64,000 nucleotides of DNA from Pseudomonadales bacterium. Its GTDB lineage: Bacteria > Pseudomonadota > Gammaproteobacteria > Pseudomonadales > Azotimanducaceae. Position 1 is the first letter of the stretch, and each line of letters opens with the position of its first letter. Of the stretch, positions 13,516 to 22,972 are shown piece by piece. The notes under the pieces are model-generated. The model made no database searches. It saw nothing but the letters and a program-made list of their open reading frames with translations, and was not told the DNA's origin. The stretch lies in contig WLWP01000001.1 of the NCBI GenBank assembly GCA_012103505.1, positions 2,480,001 to 2,544,000 of the forward strand, written 5' to 3'. The position numbers and the translations under genes were made by a program.

Positions 13516-16354
13516 AACTCGCGACCTCCTCTTCCTTACCAAAACGACCTGGCATCAAACGAGCAAGCTCGGTAAACGAAGCCTTTACCCAGTCGTCGTA
13601 AACACCGACCCAAGCCTTCTGGGCATTGATTTCATGCAAACCAATGGCTTGTTCTTCAAATGGAAACGCTTGTTCTTCTAACAAAATGTCATATTGGGCG
13701 AGCTCAAGTTCACTCAGTGAATTCGGCCGATCAGAGGCCATAATTGATTTCGACAAACCGGTATAAAGATTCGCGATTTCAAACGTTGCATGAGTCGTAA
13801 ACTCAGCCACACCGTAGTTGGCTGTCGCCTCATACGCTTTGAGCGTCTTCTTTAACGCCCTCTGTTTCTTTTTCAAGCTGCGCTTTAAAGGATGCGTTAA
13901 CCGAATGCGCTCAAACTCATGTTTAGCGTCTTCAGCGAAAACAAGCTGTGCACTCGCAGCAAGGTAAGTTGGCCGTTCACCGGCGTTTGCCCCCATAGAC
14001 CTATGCAGTTCGATTTTTTTCTTGAGCCAAAACCTGCGGTTGTCTGCCTCACCTGTACGGTGATACAACGTATCCATGTGATGCATCGCCTCCATCCGTA
14101 AACCTTCCGGTTGCATCCACGTGTGTGCGTAGTCACGAAACAATTCGATGGACATAGGCACATCGTCAAGCTGCAGGTAGAGCTCGGCAGCTCGGTAATG
14201 CGATTGCTGGCGGACCTCGCGGTTCGTAGCGCTCTTCGAAATACTCAAGAATTCGGCTGCGGCACCTGCCCAGTTCTCAGTCTTCTCATACATATCCGCA
14301 AGCCTAAGGTCTGAACCTTGGTTTAGTTCGTGCTTGGGAAATCTGCTGCGGAAATCTGCGAGCATGCCCGCTGCTTCCTCGAGTCGGCTCGCACCTTCAA
14401 GCGTCGCTATGGCGTCAAAGTTTGCTTGGACTGCCAGCTTGGCCGTCGGATCTAGCTGAGCAACACGCAGATAGTGATGAACCGCTCTATCCACATCGAG
14501 CTCTAGTTCTGCCTCTTCCGCTTGCTTGTAGACGGCAGCTAACAACCGTTCGTGAACTTTGCTTCGCTCGGATTCTTCGAGCGTCATCGCCAACAATTCA
14601 TGATACGCCGCCTCTGCTGCGACAAAATTGTCTGCCTCAAACTTGCCATGTCCAATGATGAGCAGTGCCGTCTTTCTGAGCTCATGTGCAACGTCTGGCC
14701 ATTCGGCAAGCAAATTTTCGGCGAGATCTATGGCTTCGTCAGCATGACCCAACGCAAAGAGTGTGTTCGCGGCATCTGTTTGAACTGCAGGTGCTCTATG
14801 ATCACCCGGAAATATCAAGGCAAATTCTATTTGCGAGTCGATCTTTAGTCTTTGCCAGAGTTCTAGCTCATGTGCCGACGCGGTACTAACCAGTTCACTA
14901 AGCCCTAAGATGGCGGCATAACCCGCCTCATGGGCTCTATCAAACTCTGGGAACTCTCGGACTACCCTTTGGAAAGACGCAACAGCACGACCAAATTCAA
15001 CCGCTTCTGTATAAGACTCACCCAACAAGAACAAGAACTCTGCTGTACGAGGATCCTTCGGGAAGGTCACGATCAACTCTTCATACCATTCCGCAGCACC
15101 GAGATATAGCTGTCGCTGTTCAGTTTCACTCCAATCTTTAGCCCGCTTGCCGCCTGCATCTACACCCGCATAGGCTTGTGCTTCAGCGTGAGCCAACTTG
15201 GACAGCTCTGAGAGATAACCGTGCAACGTTTCAATGTAGCTGTCACGCACGACTTCGGTGTGATGTGTCCAAAACTCTGAGTACACGCCGTACCGAAGGA
15301 CAAACTCCTTTTTCTTGGGAATCACATCGCTTGGGAAACCCGCGTCCATCAGCGTTTTGACCATACCCATGTGTGCAGCGGGCGCTCGCTTATCAAGAGT
15401 GTTGTGTTCGACAAAGGTCTGCCACGTTGCAACGTTGTCTAGGTAGCGCTCTTTCTCAAAGTAGTCGTCAGCTAGATTCTCGTACGCGAGATACTGCCAA
15501 TCCGGCTTGTTGCGTTTGCGCATTTCATCCGCGAGGGTTTGCGCGCCGTCGAGATAAGCCAAGGCAAGATTTACAACACGAAAAGTATCTTTTAGAAGCT
15601 CGACTTCTATCGTCTCTAACGCATCTGCCTCTCCATTGGCGGCCAAACTCTCGATAACGTTGAAGAATTGATGCAATCCTTCATCCAGACGAGATCGCTT
15701 AAACTCCGACCACCCCAACATATACGCTGAGTTGCGGTAGTACGGTGTGGTGTCACCAAGGTCTACGACATACTGATAATCCTCTGCCGCTGACCGATAG
15801 TTTTCGCCGGAGAAGCGAATCTCTGCACGACGAAATCTAGCTTCGGGGATGAACGCTGATTCAGCGTACTCAGAAATCAATCGGTCAAGATAGGTGACCG
15901 CCTGTACTTGATTGGCGCCTAAATCGTAGGCTCGCGCTAACTGGTAGAGAATCTCATCCGTGCCTTCGCCTTCGACGTTCTGCTGCAACAGCTCTTCGTA
16001 GAGTGAAACCGCCGCTTGATAGGGATCAGCCTCCCCGTCTATGTCTTGGTCCTGCGCCAGATCCATATGTAGATCTGCCAAGCGCTTACCGACGGCGTGA
16101 TTCTCGACCGCGTTCGGCAACATGCCATAAACACGATTGTATGCCGCCATGACTTCCTCTCTAGTCGGTTTCATAGCAACGACTTGGCGCACCTCCAGTT
16201 CAGGCAAGTTCTTCAACACTCGGCCAAGCTTCGGTCCCTTGGCGCGTATTTCCTTTGGTCCGTCATCGCCCATCAAACCGAAGGACAACCAAGAGCAACC
16301 ACTAATGAGAGTGGTAAAAAGCAGAGTGCTTACGGCTCGAACAAACAAACTCAT
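13496..16354 (-). CDS. Very large TPR-repeat lipoprotein
   Basis: A 952-residue lipoprotein: MSLFVRAVSTLLFTTLISGC carries the lipobox at Cys20. Almost the whole remaining chain is helical TPR-like repeats, such as AVSLYEELLQQN, DEILYQLARAYDLGANQVQA, AEWYEELIVTFPKDPRTAEF, LLGESYTEAVEFGRAVASFQ and AAAEFLSISKSATNREVRQQ. It should form a long superhelical scaffold on the periplasmic face of the outer membrane. It overlaps the upstream TPR gene by 4 bp and the downstream TPR lipoprotein by 20 bp. Size and operon position suggest it is the main outer-membrane-side partner of the ExbB/ExbD/AgmX motor. No adhesin or enzyme domain is seen. Confidence 0.8.
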   Translation of the reverse strand: MSLFVRAVSTLLFTTLISGCSWLSFGLMGDDGPKEIRAKGPKLGRVLKNLPELEVRQVVAMKPTREEVMAAYNRVYGMLPNAVENHAVGKRLADLHMDLAQDQDIDGEADPYQAAVSLYEELLQQNVEGEGTDEILYQLARAYDLGANQVQAVTYLDRLISEYAESAFIPEARFRRAEIRFSGENYRSAAEDYQYVVDLGDTTPYYRNSAYMLGWSEFKRSRLDEGLHQFFNVIESLAANGEADALETIEVELLKDTFRVVNLALAYLDGAQTLADEMRKRNKPDWQYLAYENLADDYFEKERYLDNVATWQTFVEHNTLDKRAPAAHMGMVKTLMDAGFPSDVIPKKKEFVLRYGVYSEFWTHHTEVVRDSYIETLHGYLSELSKLAHAEAQAYAGVDAGGKRAKDWSETEQRQLYLGAAEWYEELIVTFPKDPRTAEFLFLLGESYTEAVEFGRAVASFQRVVREFPEFDRAHEAGYAAILGLSELVSTASAHELELWQRLKIDSQIEFALIFPGDHRAPAVQTDAANTLFALGHADEAIDLAENLLAEWPDVAHELRKTALLIIGHGKFEADNFVAAEAAYHELLAMTLEESERSKVHERLLAAVYKQAEEAELELDVDRAVHHYLRVAQLDPTAKLAVQANFDAIATLEGASRLEEAAGMLADFRSRFPKHELNQGSDLRLADMYEKTENWAGAAAEFLSISKSATNREVRQQSHYRAAELYLQLDDVPMSIELFRDYAHTWMQPEGLRMEAMHHMDTLYHRTGEADNRRFWLKKKIELHRSMGANAGERPTYLAASAQLVFAEDAKHEFERIRLTHPLKRSLKKKQRALKKTLKAYEATANYGVAEFTTHATFEIANLYTGLSKSIMASDRPNSLSELELAQYDILLEEQAFPFEEQAIGLHEINAQKAWVGVYDDWVKASFTELARLMPGRFGKEEEVASYAQAIH

Positions 16355-18276
16355 GGTCGTGTCTCGCTGTGTCGCATCTCATCACTGCGAAGCGCCAACA
16401 TGTCCGTCGCGCGAGCAATCGCGATACGAGTAACGAGTAGATATTTTTCGATGCTCGCCATCTCATCTTGCATGCGGCCGCGTATTTCACCGGCAAGCAG
16501 CGCTTCACGTGCGATCCTGGCGTTATCGACCTGGGCGAGCAAGGAGCCAGCACGATCGTCGAAGAGACTAAAGTCGGTGGCAACACCTGCCACGAATTGT
16601 GCCTCTGCTGCCGTGACACGCTCTACTTTGGCGTCAATCTCAAGCAGAGTGGTTTCTAATCCGCGAAGCTCTTTGTTCAGTACTTGCGTTCGCTTGTCTT
16701 GCTCCGCTGCTATCTGGTAGAAGAGCACGCCCTTCAATCGATCTATTCGATCAGCCCACTTCACTTGGTCTGATGAGCTCATGTGCACTAACAGAGATTC
16801 CATCCGTTCAAAGTCACCTAGCAAAGCTCGTTCATCGACTGTGGCTATCGGTAACATCCATGTGTTCGTCGGCTGAGGTTCCGCTCGGCTCAACGTGTCG
16901 AGCTTAGTCTTCAGAGAATCAATACTTGTCTCAAGTTCAATGCGAATATCAAGCAAGCCATCGTCGACCAACATGCTGCGTGCTTGTTGGCCTCGTTTTT
17001 GCTGTTCTGAAGCAACTTCTCTAAGAGCGTCCATCCTCTCTGACATACCTTGTAACCAGCGTTGCATGGCACCAAGATCACGCCACTGAACCAGTGCTTG
17101 GTGCACATTGTCAGTGGCCAGCCACTCTAGCCAATCAGTGTGCCCCAACTGCTCTTCCCAGCTTTTCATCAGCGTTCGCATTTCGAGCTGCTGTTCTTCG
17201 GTTACTTGGCCGTCCTCATCTAACTGAAGCGGTCGAGCAAAGACCTCAAGTAGAGCTGATACCCATTGAGGATCTTGGGCTTCTTGGGTAAGCGTTTTGA
17301 GACTCGTCAGTCTTGCCGAAAAGCTCTTCTCTGCCTCGCGATATTGCACCAAGGCGAAATCACCGCTTGCCTGATCGTCTGTCAGTGCCATCTTCTCTAG
17401 ACTCATAGGAAAACCAAGCCGAGCTGTAGCAGTACTAGGCGTCCAATATCCCTCTTCCTGCAGAGTTATCCATATTCTGGCAGCGAGCTCATAGTCCTCC
17501 GTGTCCATGGCCAAGCCGCCGTACGCAGCCATTGCAACATCCTGGTAGCGACCGTGCGCAGGTAGGTCTGCGAGTACATTTTCGGCACGGGTATGGTTCT
17601 GTTGGTCCCGCGCGATGAGTGCCAATGCAAGGCGCGCGCGCTGCGCGAGGTCAAACGCTTCCTCAGTAAAGGTAGGCATTTTGGATAAACCCTGAAAAGT
17701 TCGCATTGCACCTTCAAGATCACCTGCCTCGCGGTAGGCGATCCCTAAGTTGTAGATTCCATAGGCGCGTAATGGGTTTTCTGGATCCATCTGGGCAAAG
17801 GCTTCTTCGGCAAGCGCAAAATCTCTCTTTTGCACAGCATGTTCAGCCTTCATGTACTCAACTTCTGGGTGCAATCGCTCCCTACCCAACCAAGTTTCCC
17901 CGAGTTCAATTTTGGCGAGCTCTTCGCCTAAGGAATCCCAATCTTGGCGTCGGTGATATTCGCGTGAGAGATGGAAAGCCAGTCGCATTTGATCAAGCTC
18001 TGTGAGCTCGCCTTCTGGTACCGCCGTAAATATTTCGTTAGCGTAGTCATACATGCCATCGGCAAAAGCAAAGCTGCCTTTGGCAAGCTCAAATCGGATC
18101 CCTTCCTCGCCAAGTTGTCCTCGGCTTTCCGCGATCATCACGTTGAGCATCGCCGCTTGATAGTCTTGTTGGTAGTACTCGTACAGCACTGTGCCATAGG
18201 CAAGCTCATCAATAGGTTGAGCGCCTGGCATTGCCGCTGAGCACAAGAAAAGGAGTTCGCAGAAAAATTGCTTCAT
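16351..18276 (-). CDS. Large exported TPR and coiled-coil protein
   Basis: A 641-residue protein with a short N-terminal hydrophobic segment (FFCELLFLCSAAMPGAQ) that is likely a signal peptide. Residues about 25-260 contain TPR-like helices (YEYYQQDYQAAMLNVMIAES, YGIYNLGIAYREAGDLEGAM, AYGGLAMDTEDYELAARIW). Residues about 450-620 are mostly heptad-like and should form coiled coil (LDIRIELETSIDSLKTKLDTL, LRGLETTLLEIDAKVERVTA). It overlaps the next TPR gene by 4 bp and lies 14 bp after the small exported protein gene. Its job within the motor operon is likely as a periplasmic scaffold. The start has only a weak ribosome binding site. Confidence 0.7.
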   Translation of the reverse strand: MKQFFCELLFLCSAAMPGAQPIDELAYGTVLYEYYQQDYQAAMLNVMIAESRGQLGEEGIRFELAKGSFAFADGMYDYANEIFTAVPEGELTELDQMRLAFHLSREYHRRQDWDSLGEELAKIELGETWLGRERLHPEVEYMKAEHAVQKRDFALAEEAFAQMDPENPLRAYGIYNLGIAYREAGDLEGAMRTFQGLSKMPTFTEEAFDLAQRARLALALIARDQQNHTRAENVLADLPAHGRYQDVAMAAYGGLAMDTEDYELAARIWITLQEEGYWTPSTATARLGFPMSLEKMALTDDQASGDFALVQYREAEKSFSARLTSLKTLTQEAQDPQWVSALLEVFARPLQLDEDGQVTEEQQLEMRTLMKSWEEQLGHTDWLEWLATDNVHQALVQWRDLGAMQRWLQGMSERMDALREVASEQQKRGQQARSMLVDDGLLDIRIELETSIDSLKTKLDTLSRAEPQPTNTWMLPIATVDERALLGDFERMESLLVHMSSSDQVKWADRIDRLKGVLFYQIAAEQDKRTQVLNKELRGLETTLLEIDAKVERVTAAEAQFVAGVATDFSLFDDRAGSLLAQVDNARIAREALLAGEIRGRMQDEMASIEKYLLVTRIAIARATDMLALRSDEMRHSETRP

Positions 18277-18290
18277 CGGACGTGGGCGCC

Positions 18291-18833
18291 CTAGTTCACT
18301 ACATCCGCGCTGAAATCTGGTTGGTAGTCGCCAGTATCGTCAGTGATCGCAAGTTCGATGAATGTCGGCTCAAAGCCCTTCTCAAAATCAACAGTCGTCG
18401 CTCTTCGAAAGTCACGGCCGTTTGGTCCACTTCCTGTGAAGAATGCGGTAACGCTGTTGTCGCCTTGTTTTACATTGCCTACGTAGAGCTTTTGAACACC
18501 ACCCCGACCAAGCGCTTTGACTTGCTTCTTGGTATACAGATGATGTGCGACTTCTTTGCCATTCACCTTGAGGGTGACCGCGTCCAATTCAAAAAACTCA
18601 CCCATGTCCATCGATAGGAACACAGACACTTGCGAGCTTGCTGGGAATAAAAGATCTTCTTCGAGGATGACTAAGTCGCGCTTCAATTTGACCAGCGCTT
18701 TCTTAACATCCTCCATTTCCTGGTCCGGCGTAGTTGAGTTTGCCCAACTCGTCTGCATCCCAAGCACGCCTATTAAAGAGACAAACAGGATCCGTCCAAA
18801 CACTAGATTCAACTTAGCAATCCCTGGCATCAT
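18291..18833 (-). CDS. Exported protein of the motor operon, function unknown
   Basis: A 180-residue secreted protein. The signal peptide covers about 32 residues (LVFGRILFVSLIGVLGMQTSWA). A short helix rich in Lys and Asp (MEDVKKALVKLKRDLVILEEDL) is followed by a beta-rich domain with VSVFLSMDMGEFFELDAVTL, VQKLYVGNVKQGDNSVTAFF and a C-terminal FIELAITDDTG. AGGAG is only 3 bp from the first ATG, so the immediately following second ATG may be the real start. It lies between the thioredoxin gene (22 bp) and the large TPR gene (14 bp). No family recognised. Confidence 0.65.
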   Translation of the reverse strand: MMPGIAKLNLVFGRILFVSLIGVLGMQTSWANSTTPDQEMEDVKKALVKLKRDLVILEEDLLFPASSQVSVFLSMDMGEFFELDAVTLKVNGKEVAHHLYTKKQVKALGRGGVQKLYVGNVKQGDNSVTAFFTGSGPNGRDFRRATTVDFEKGFEPTFIELAITDDTGDYQPDFSADVVN

Positions 18834-18855
18834 TTACTCCTCGATGTCAGTCCAT

Positions 18856-19392
18856 CTACTCGCGGATTAACTTCTTAACGACGTCCACATATTTAGCTTC
18901 ATCACCCGGTTTGTAGCCGCGGTGGTAATAGCGCACAACGCCATCTCGATCGATCACAACGGTGCTGGGCATCGCTTCTAGATCGTAGAGCTCGCTTACG
19001 CTCTGACCTTCATCGATCAATACTGGGAAAGTGACGTTAGTTTTATCTACAATTTTCTGTGCTGGTGCGATCTCACCTTCTACGTTGACCCCTAGAACTG
19101 CAAACCCAGTGTCTTCGTAGCGCTGATGCAACCGGTCAAGAATCGGCATCTCTTGCCGGCACGGTCCGCACCAACTTGCCCAGAAATTGAGGAGCACGAC
19201 TTGGCCGCGATATTCTTCTAAGCGGAGGTTGGAACCTTCGAGTGACTTCAGAGTGAAGTCTGGCGCCTGCTCGGTCACTTTGACAGTGCCATAGGAGAAA
19301 GATGATATTAACAAGGTACCGAACATTGCCAACGCTCGTGCGCAGCCTATCAAACGATTCCTTTGCGCTTCAGCTTTAGATCGTCGCAACAT
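18856..19392 (-). CDS. TlpA/ResA-like periplasmic thiol-disulfide oxidoreductase
   Basis: First gene of the ten-gene motor operon. It is a membrane-anchored or exported thioredoxin-fold protein: a hydrophobic segment (ALAMFGTLLISSFSYG) precedes the domain APDFTLKSLEGSNLRLEEY, VLLNFWASWCGPCRQEMPIL with the CGPC redox motif, and AMPSTVVIDRDGVVRYYHRG with the cis-Pro loop. These are the TlpA/ResA marks; such proteins keep periplasmic or cytochrome thiols reduced. GGGAGG ends 4 bp before the ATG used here; an ATG five codons earlier lacks a site. Its presence at the head of a TPR/ExbBD operon is unusual and could mean that a partner carries a disulfide. Confidence 0.8.
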   Translation of the reverse strand: MLRRSKAEAQRNRLIGCARALAMFGTLLISSFSYGTVKVTEQAPDFTLKSLEGSNLRLEEYRGQVVLLNFWASWCGPCRQEMPILDRLHQRYEDTGFAVLGVNVEGEIAPAQKIVDKTNVTFPVLIDEGQSVSELYDLEAMPSTVVIDRDGVVRYYHRGYKPGDEAKYVDVVKKLIRE

Positions 19393-19407
19393 ACTTCCTC
19401 CCGACAT

Positions 19408-19822
19408 TTAACTTTTCGTTCTAAATCGCAGGTTGTGCCGTCGAAGATCTTGGGAAGAGACTGCTGCGATTCATTCGTCGCCTTCATTCCGCCCTATTGA
19501 GCACCTGTATCCTTACAGGCCCGCTTCCTTGCGGTTCAATTTCTTCGAACTACCGGCATCAAGCTGCCATGCTAAGCGTGTATCCGTGCACACTTATGTT
19601 GGAGGTCCGGGTGTACCGACTGCTCGTGTGACCACGTGAATCCCACGACAGCACACCCAGTTGCTCGCAACTACCACGTCCAAAATTGGAAAATCCGCGT
19701 CCATGCGGCGTGATATGTGCACGTTACTTGTGGCACTAAGGTCAATGTGGGAAACAGGTCACATTTCTTCTGATGAGGGAGCGAGCTCGCGGTTAATTGA
19801 GAACGAGATCGCGCCGGTTCAG
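19408..19822. other. 415-bp stretch without a recognisable gene
   Basis: The gap between the TlpA-like gene and apbE holds only short frames that look like shadows; none has a convincing start or family match. It should contain the promoter of the motor operon near its left end. The codon texture around 19560-19640 is gene-like, so part may be a decayed gene. No hairpin with a T-tract was seen. Confidence 0.4.
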
Positions 19823-20851
19823 CTACAGTCCGGAAAGATCGTCCGAATAGGTCATCTGTCCGGCCGGATCAATGATGATCGCATCTACACCTGGCATGCG
19901 GTTTATCAGAGCCATCCCTTTTTCCGGTCCTAAGACGAACACGCTTGTCGACAAGCCATCGGTGAACATCGCCTCGTCACCGAGGATCGTCACACTCCAT
20001 GCGCCGTCCGCTGAGCGACCGGTGCTTGGGTCCAGAATGTGATGGTAGCGAACACCATCTCTTTCAAAATAGCGTTCATAGTCTCCAGAAGTGGAGACGG
20101 CAGTATCAATCAATGGCAGTAGCACGGCCATCTTGTCCGGTTCACGTGGATGTTGCACACCGACGGTCCAAGGCTGACCACCCCGATCGCCAAGGATCCG
20201 GCTGTCACCACCTGCAGCTACGCTGCCTTGGGCAATCCCACGCTCTGACAAAATTTGGATACCTCGATCAACCGCGTAGCCTTTAGCGATGCCGCCTAAG
20301 TCGATATAGACGGAAGGATGCTTGAATCTGACCCGATTTTGTTCTAGCTCGACATGGCGATAGTCGATGGCGTGGATCGCTGCTTGAATCGATGCCTCGT
20401 CCGGTGTCTTTTCTTCGCGATAATCGTAGTAGCGACCGATCGATGCGTACGTGATATCAAAGGCGCCGCCGGTCAACTGTGAAATCTGGGCAGACTTTCG
20501 CAAGAGCTCGGCCATTTCATTTGAGATCTCAACCCAACCAGCCCCAGCGTTGCGATTAACCCGCGAGATTTCGCTCGTCTCTTTGTATGGGCTAAACGCG
20601 TGATCGATCCGGTGCATCTCCGCCATTACAGCGGCTATGGTCGCCGCGGCGTATTCTTGGTCTTTGTGCAGGATTTCAACGTGAACACGGGTACCCATTA
20701 TGGGTTGGGTGTCGGTATGCCAAGTCGGCAGGGTGGATTGAACCGTGCGATCGGACAGCGATTGCGCACATGCCGTTGCGCCGAACAGCATAGCCCCAAA
20801 CAAGACTGAGAACATAGAGATGAGCGACAGACGCGAACGCTTACCGCCCAT
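19823..20851 (-). CDS. apbE: FAD:protein FMN transferase (ApbE)
   Basis: Attaches FMN covalently to a Thr or Ser of target flavoproteins such as NqrB/NqrC or RnfG, on the periplasmic side. The N-terminus is a signal sequence ending in FGATACAQ, with a possible lipobox Cys. Family marks are all present: PIMGTRVHVEI, SPYKETSEISRVNRNAG, ITYASIGRYYDY, IDLGGIAKGYAVDRG, AAGGDSRILGDRGG, HHILDPSTGRSADG and the metal-binding MFTDGLSTSVFVLG. Length (342) is normal. No obvious flavoprotein substrate gene (Nqr, Rnf or NosR) lies in the window. It follows the serine hydrolase gene by 11 bp and may be co-transcribed with it. Confidence 0.92.
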   Translation of the reverse strand: MGGKRSRLSLISMFSVLFGAMLFGATACAQSLSDRTVQSTLPTWHTDTQPIMGTRVHVEILHKDQEYAAATIAAVMAEMHRIDHAFSPYKETSEISRVNRNAGAGWVEISNEMAELLRKSAQISQLTGGAFDITYASIGRYYDYREEKTPDEASIQAAIHAIDYRHVELEQNRVRFKHPSVYIDLGGIAKGYAVDRGIQILSERGIAQGSVAAGGDSRILGDRGGQPWTVGVQHPREPDKMAVLLPLIDTAVSTSGDYERYFERDGVRYHHILDPSTGRSADGAWSVTILGDEAMFTDGLSTSVFVLGPEKGMALINRMPGVDAIIIDPAGQMTYSDDLSGL

Positions 20852-20862
20852 CCCTGCTGCAT

Positions 20863-22026
20863 TTAAGCGAGCACACCCGCAGCTAAGCTGCTTATGGCAA
20901 CGCCTCGTCGACCCTGACGGACATTGTTGCGGTCATGTCCTGGCGTCAAGTATGCGAGCGACAAACCAGTGGCCGGATCTGCCCAACAAAGCTGTCCGCC
21001 AGCACCATTGTGGCCAAATGCCTCAGGCGAATTTGTTTTACCAAACCCTCTAAAGCTGCGGCTGTCATCACCCGAGATAATAATCCCTAAAGCTCTATTG
21101 GCAGGCTTTCGAAACATCATATCAGTCAGTTCACCTGAACGAATACGTCGCACATCGGTCCGCGTCGCCTCGCTCCAAAGTTCATTGCCTTCAAGGCCGC
21201 CATGCAACATTGCCTGGTACAACAACGCCATATCGTGAGCATTGGCGTAGCCACCGCCACCAGGCACGCCAACCGCCCTGACTTCCGGTTTGTTAAATAC
21301 GAGCAAGGCCTCTTCTGTCACTTCTGAATCCGGCGGCATGGGCATGCCGAGCTTCTTGTAATCTTCTTCAGTCAGCGGATCACCACTATGCTCTACCGCT
21401 AATGCCCGGTCATTTTCTGAGTCTGGCAACCCTACAAATAGGTTTGTGAGCCCAAGCGGCTCCAATAGACGTGTTCTGACAAAATCCGTATATGCCATAC
21501 CGCTCTTACGCTCGATTAGTTCGGCGATTACCCACATGGAAGACGTGGGGTGATACTCGAACTTGGTTCCTGGCTCCCAAGACAAACGCCATTGGGCAAA
21601 ACGACCCAGCGTTTCTTCCTTCGAATTCCACTGTAGGGGGCGGAATGGCGCGTGGGGGAATCCCGCGGTATGGGTAAAAAGCTGTTGGACTGTGATCTTG
21701 TCTTTATCGTTTGTACCGAACTCGGGCACGATGTCTGCGACTATTTCATCCTCCGACAACTTGCCTTCTTGGAACAACAGCCAAGCTGCTGCAGACGTAA
21801 TCCCCTTCGTCGCCGAAAAAATGCACACCAGAGAGTCGTTGTTGGCGTTGCCAAAACTCTCACAAACACCGACCTTACCGTGCCTTGCAATGGCGATTTG
21901 TGCACCCGGCAGCAAACCTTCATCCACCTCTCGTCGCGTCCTTTGTAGAAGGGCTTCAACCTTGTTTGGATCTAACCCAAGCTCTTCTATGCTGCCAGTT
22001 CTCTCATCGCTCATATTGTTATCCAT
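20863..22026 (-). CDS. Beta-lactamase-fold serine hydrolase
   Basis: Cytoplasmic serine hydrolase of the class C beta-lactamase/EstB esterase family, 387 residues without a signal peptide. The nucleophile motif SxxK is in FSATKGITSAAAW. The second element is the Tyr of FEYHPTSSMWVIAELIE. The third is the HNG of GHNGAGGQLCWADPATG near the C terminus, replacing the KTG of true beta-lactamases. GGAGG lies 8 bp before the ATG. Enzymes of this type usually hydrolyse esters or small lactones; antibiotic resistance is not implied. Confidence 0.85.
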   Translation of the reverse strand: MDNNMSDERTGSIEELGLDPNKVEALLQRTRREVDEGLLPGAQIAIARHGKVGVCESFGNANNDSLVCIFSATKGITSAAAWLLFQEGKLSEDEIVADIVPEFGTNDKDKITVQQLFTHTAGFPHAPFRPLQWNSKEETLGRFAQWRLSWEPGTKFEYHPTSSMWVIAELIERKSGMAYTDFVRTRLLEPLGLTNLFVGLPDSENDRALAVEHSGDPLTEEDYKKLGMPMPPDSEVTEEALLVFNKPEVRAVGVPGGGGYANAHDMALLYQAMLHGGLEGNELWSEATRTDVRRIRSGELTDMMFRKPANRALGIIISGDDSRSFRGFGKTNSPEAFGHNGAGGQLCWADPATGLSLAYLTPGHDRNNVRQGRRGVAISSLAAGVLA

Positions 22027-22072
22027 CGATTTTCCCTCCAGTCCAATACAGTTCCAAATACATTAGTGCACC

Positions 22073-22879
22073 TCAATCCGCCATTATGATTTTACCCATC
22101 CGCTCCACTGCGTCTAAGTGAACTTGTCGCTCACACTCGCCGTTATCGACTTGAGGCTTCCTCAACAGGTCAAAATGTCCATAGGCATCTTCGCCACTGA
22201 CCAGAACCGCGGTATCTGATCCCTTCGTTTGGCGCACGTGCGTCGCACAGTATCGTAAGACCATGCCAATGCGCCGATCCTGCGACACATTCGGTCCGCT
22301 TCCGTGGAGAATACGCACGTGATGCAAGGACATTTGCCCTGCAGCCAAAGGTGCGAGGCTAGTATCTTCGTCTCGTACCCGAGCCGTCGACACCTGCCCA
22401 CGCGATAACAAATTGCCCTCAGCGTATGTGTTTTCATGCCCGTAAAGCTCACCTCGATGGGAGCCAGGTAGAAATGCCATAGGACCAGTCTCGGGACTGG
22501 CATCTGAGAGAGCAATCCACGCTGTCACGACATCGTGTGGTTCCAAACCCCAGTAGTTGGCATCTTGGTGCAAGCTCACGAATTTGCCATCGCCTGCGTC
22601 TTTGATGAACCAATTCATCGACCAAAGTAATACGTTTTCGCCTAACAGGCTGACGACTCGATCGACAACGCGAGGATCAACGACGACATCCCAAGCCCAC
22701 CTCTCCAGGAGATGCAGATCAGTACGTAGACCTGCTGATTTTTGACCGTGCGCACTCTCGAAACGCTCAAACTGGTCTCTCAAGGTTTGTACTTCTAGCC
22801 CACTAAATACTGGAATAGGCGAGAGGTAACCCACATCTTCGTACAGGGCAACTTGATCTGAGGACAACGCATGATTCAT
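22073..22879 (-). CDS. Phytanoyl-CoA dioxygenase (PhyH) family protein
   Basis: Fe(II)/2-oxoglutarate-type oxygenase of 268 residues. The metal site is visible: His and Asp of SLHQDANYWG near the middle and the distal His of HVRILHGSGPN, with the 2OG-contacting Arg in the DRRIGMVLRY segment. WIALSDASPETGPMAFLPGS is also typical. The start at MNHALSSDQVALYEDVGYL fits the family; a longer frame overlaps the divergent cysteine synthase leader. The substrate is unknown. It is followed by the serine hydrolase gene (46 bp) and could form an operon with it and apbE. Confidence 0.8.
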   Translation of the reverse strand: MNHALSSDQVALYEDVGYLSPIPVFSGLEVQTLRDQFERFESAHGQKSAGLRTDLHLLERWAWDVVVDPRVVDRVVSLLGENVLLWSMNWFIKDAGDGKFVSLHQDANYWGLEPHDVVTAWIALSDASPETGPMAFLPGSHRGELYGHENTYAEGNLLSRGQVSTARVRDEDTSLAPLAAGQMSLHHVRILHGSGPNVSQDRRIGMVLRYCATHVRQTKGSDTAVLVSGEDAYGHFDLLRKPQVDNGECERQVHLDAVERMGKIIMAD

Positions 22880-22972
22880 AGATTGAATATACACCTTTAA
22901 AGTCGGTATTTGCCCATCCCAAAGACCACGCCTAGAATGCACGGCCTTGGGAGTGAACACAGATTGAATCGA

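Noticed and set aside
16097-16720. A 207-residue plus-strand frame across the junction of the two large TPR genes
   Set aside because: It spans a 4-bp gene overlap, has no ribosome binding site or family features, and the TPR genes on the other strand are well supported.
20863-22026. Antibiotic-resistance beta-lactamase
   Set aside because: No signal peptide and HNG instead of KTG; it fits cytoplasmic EstB-like esterases better.
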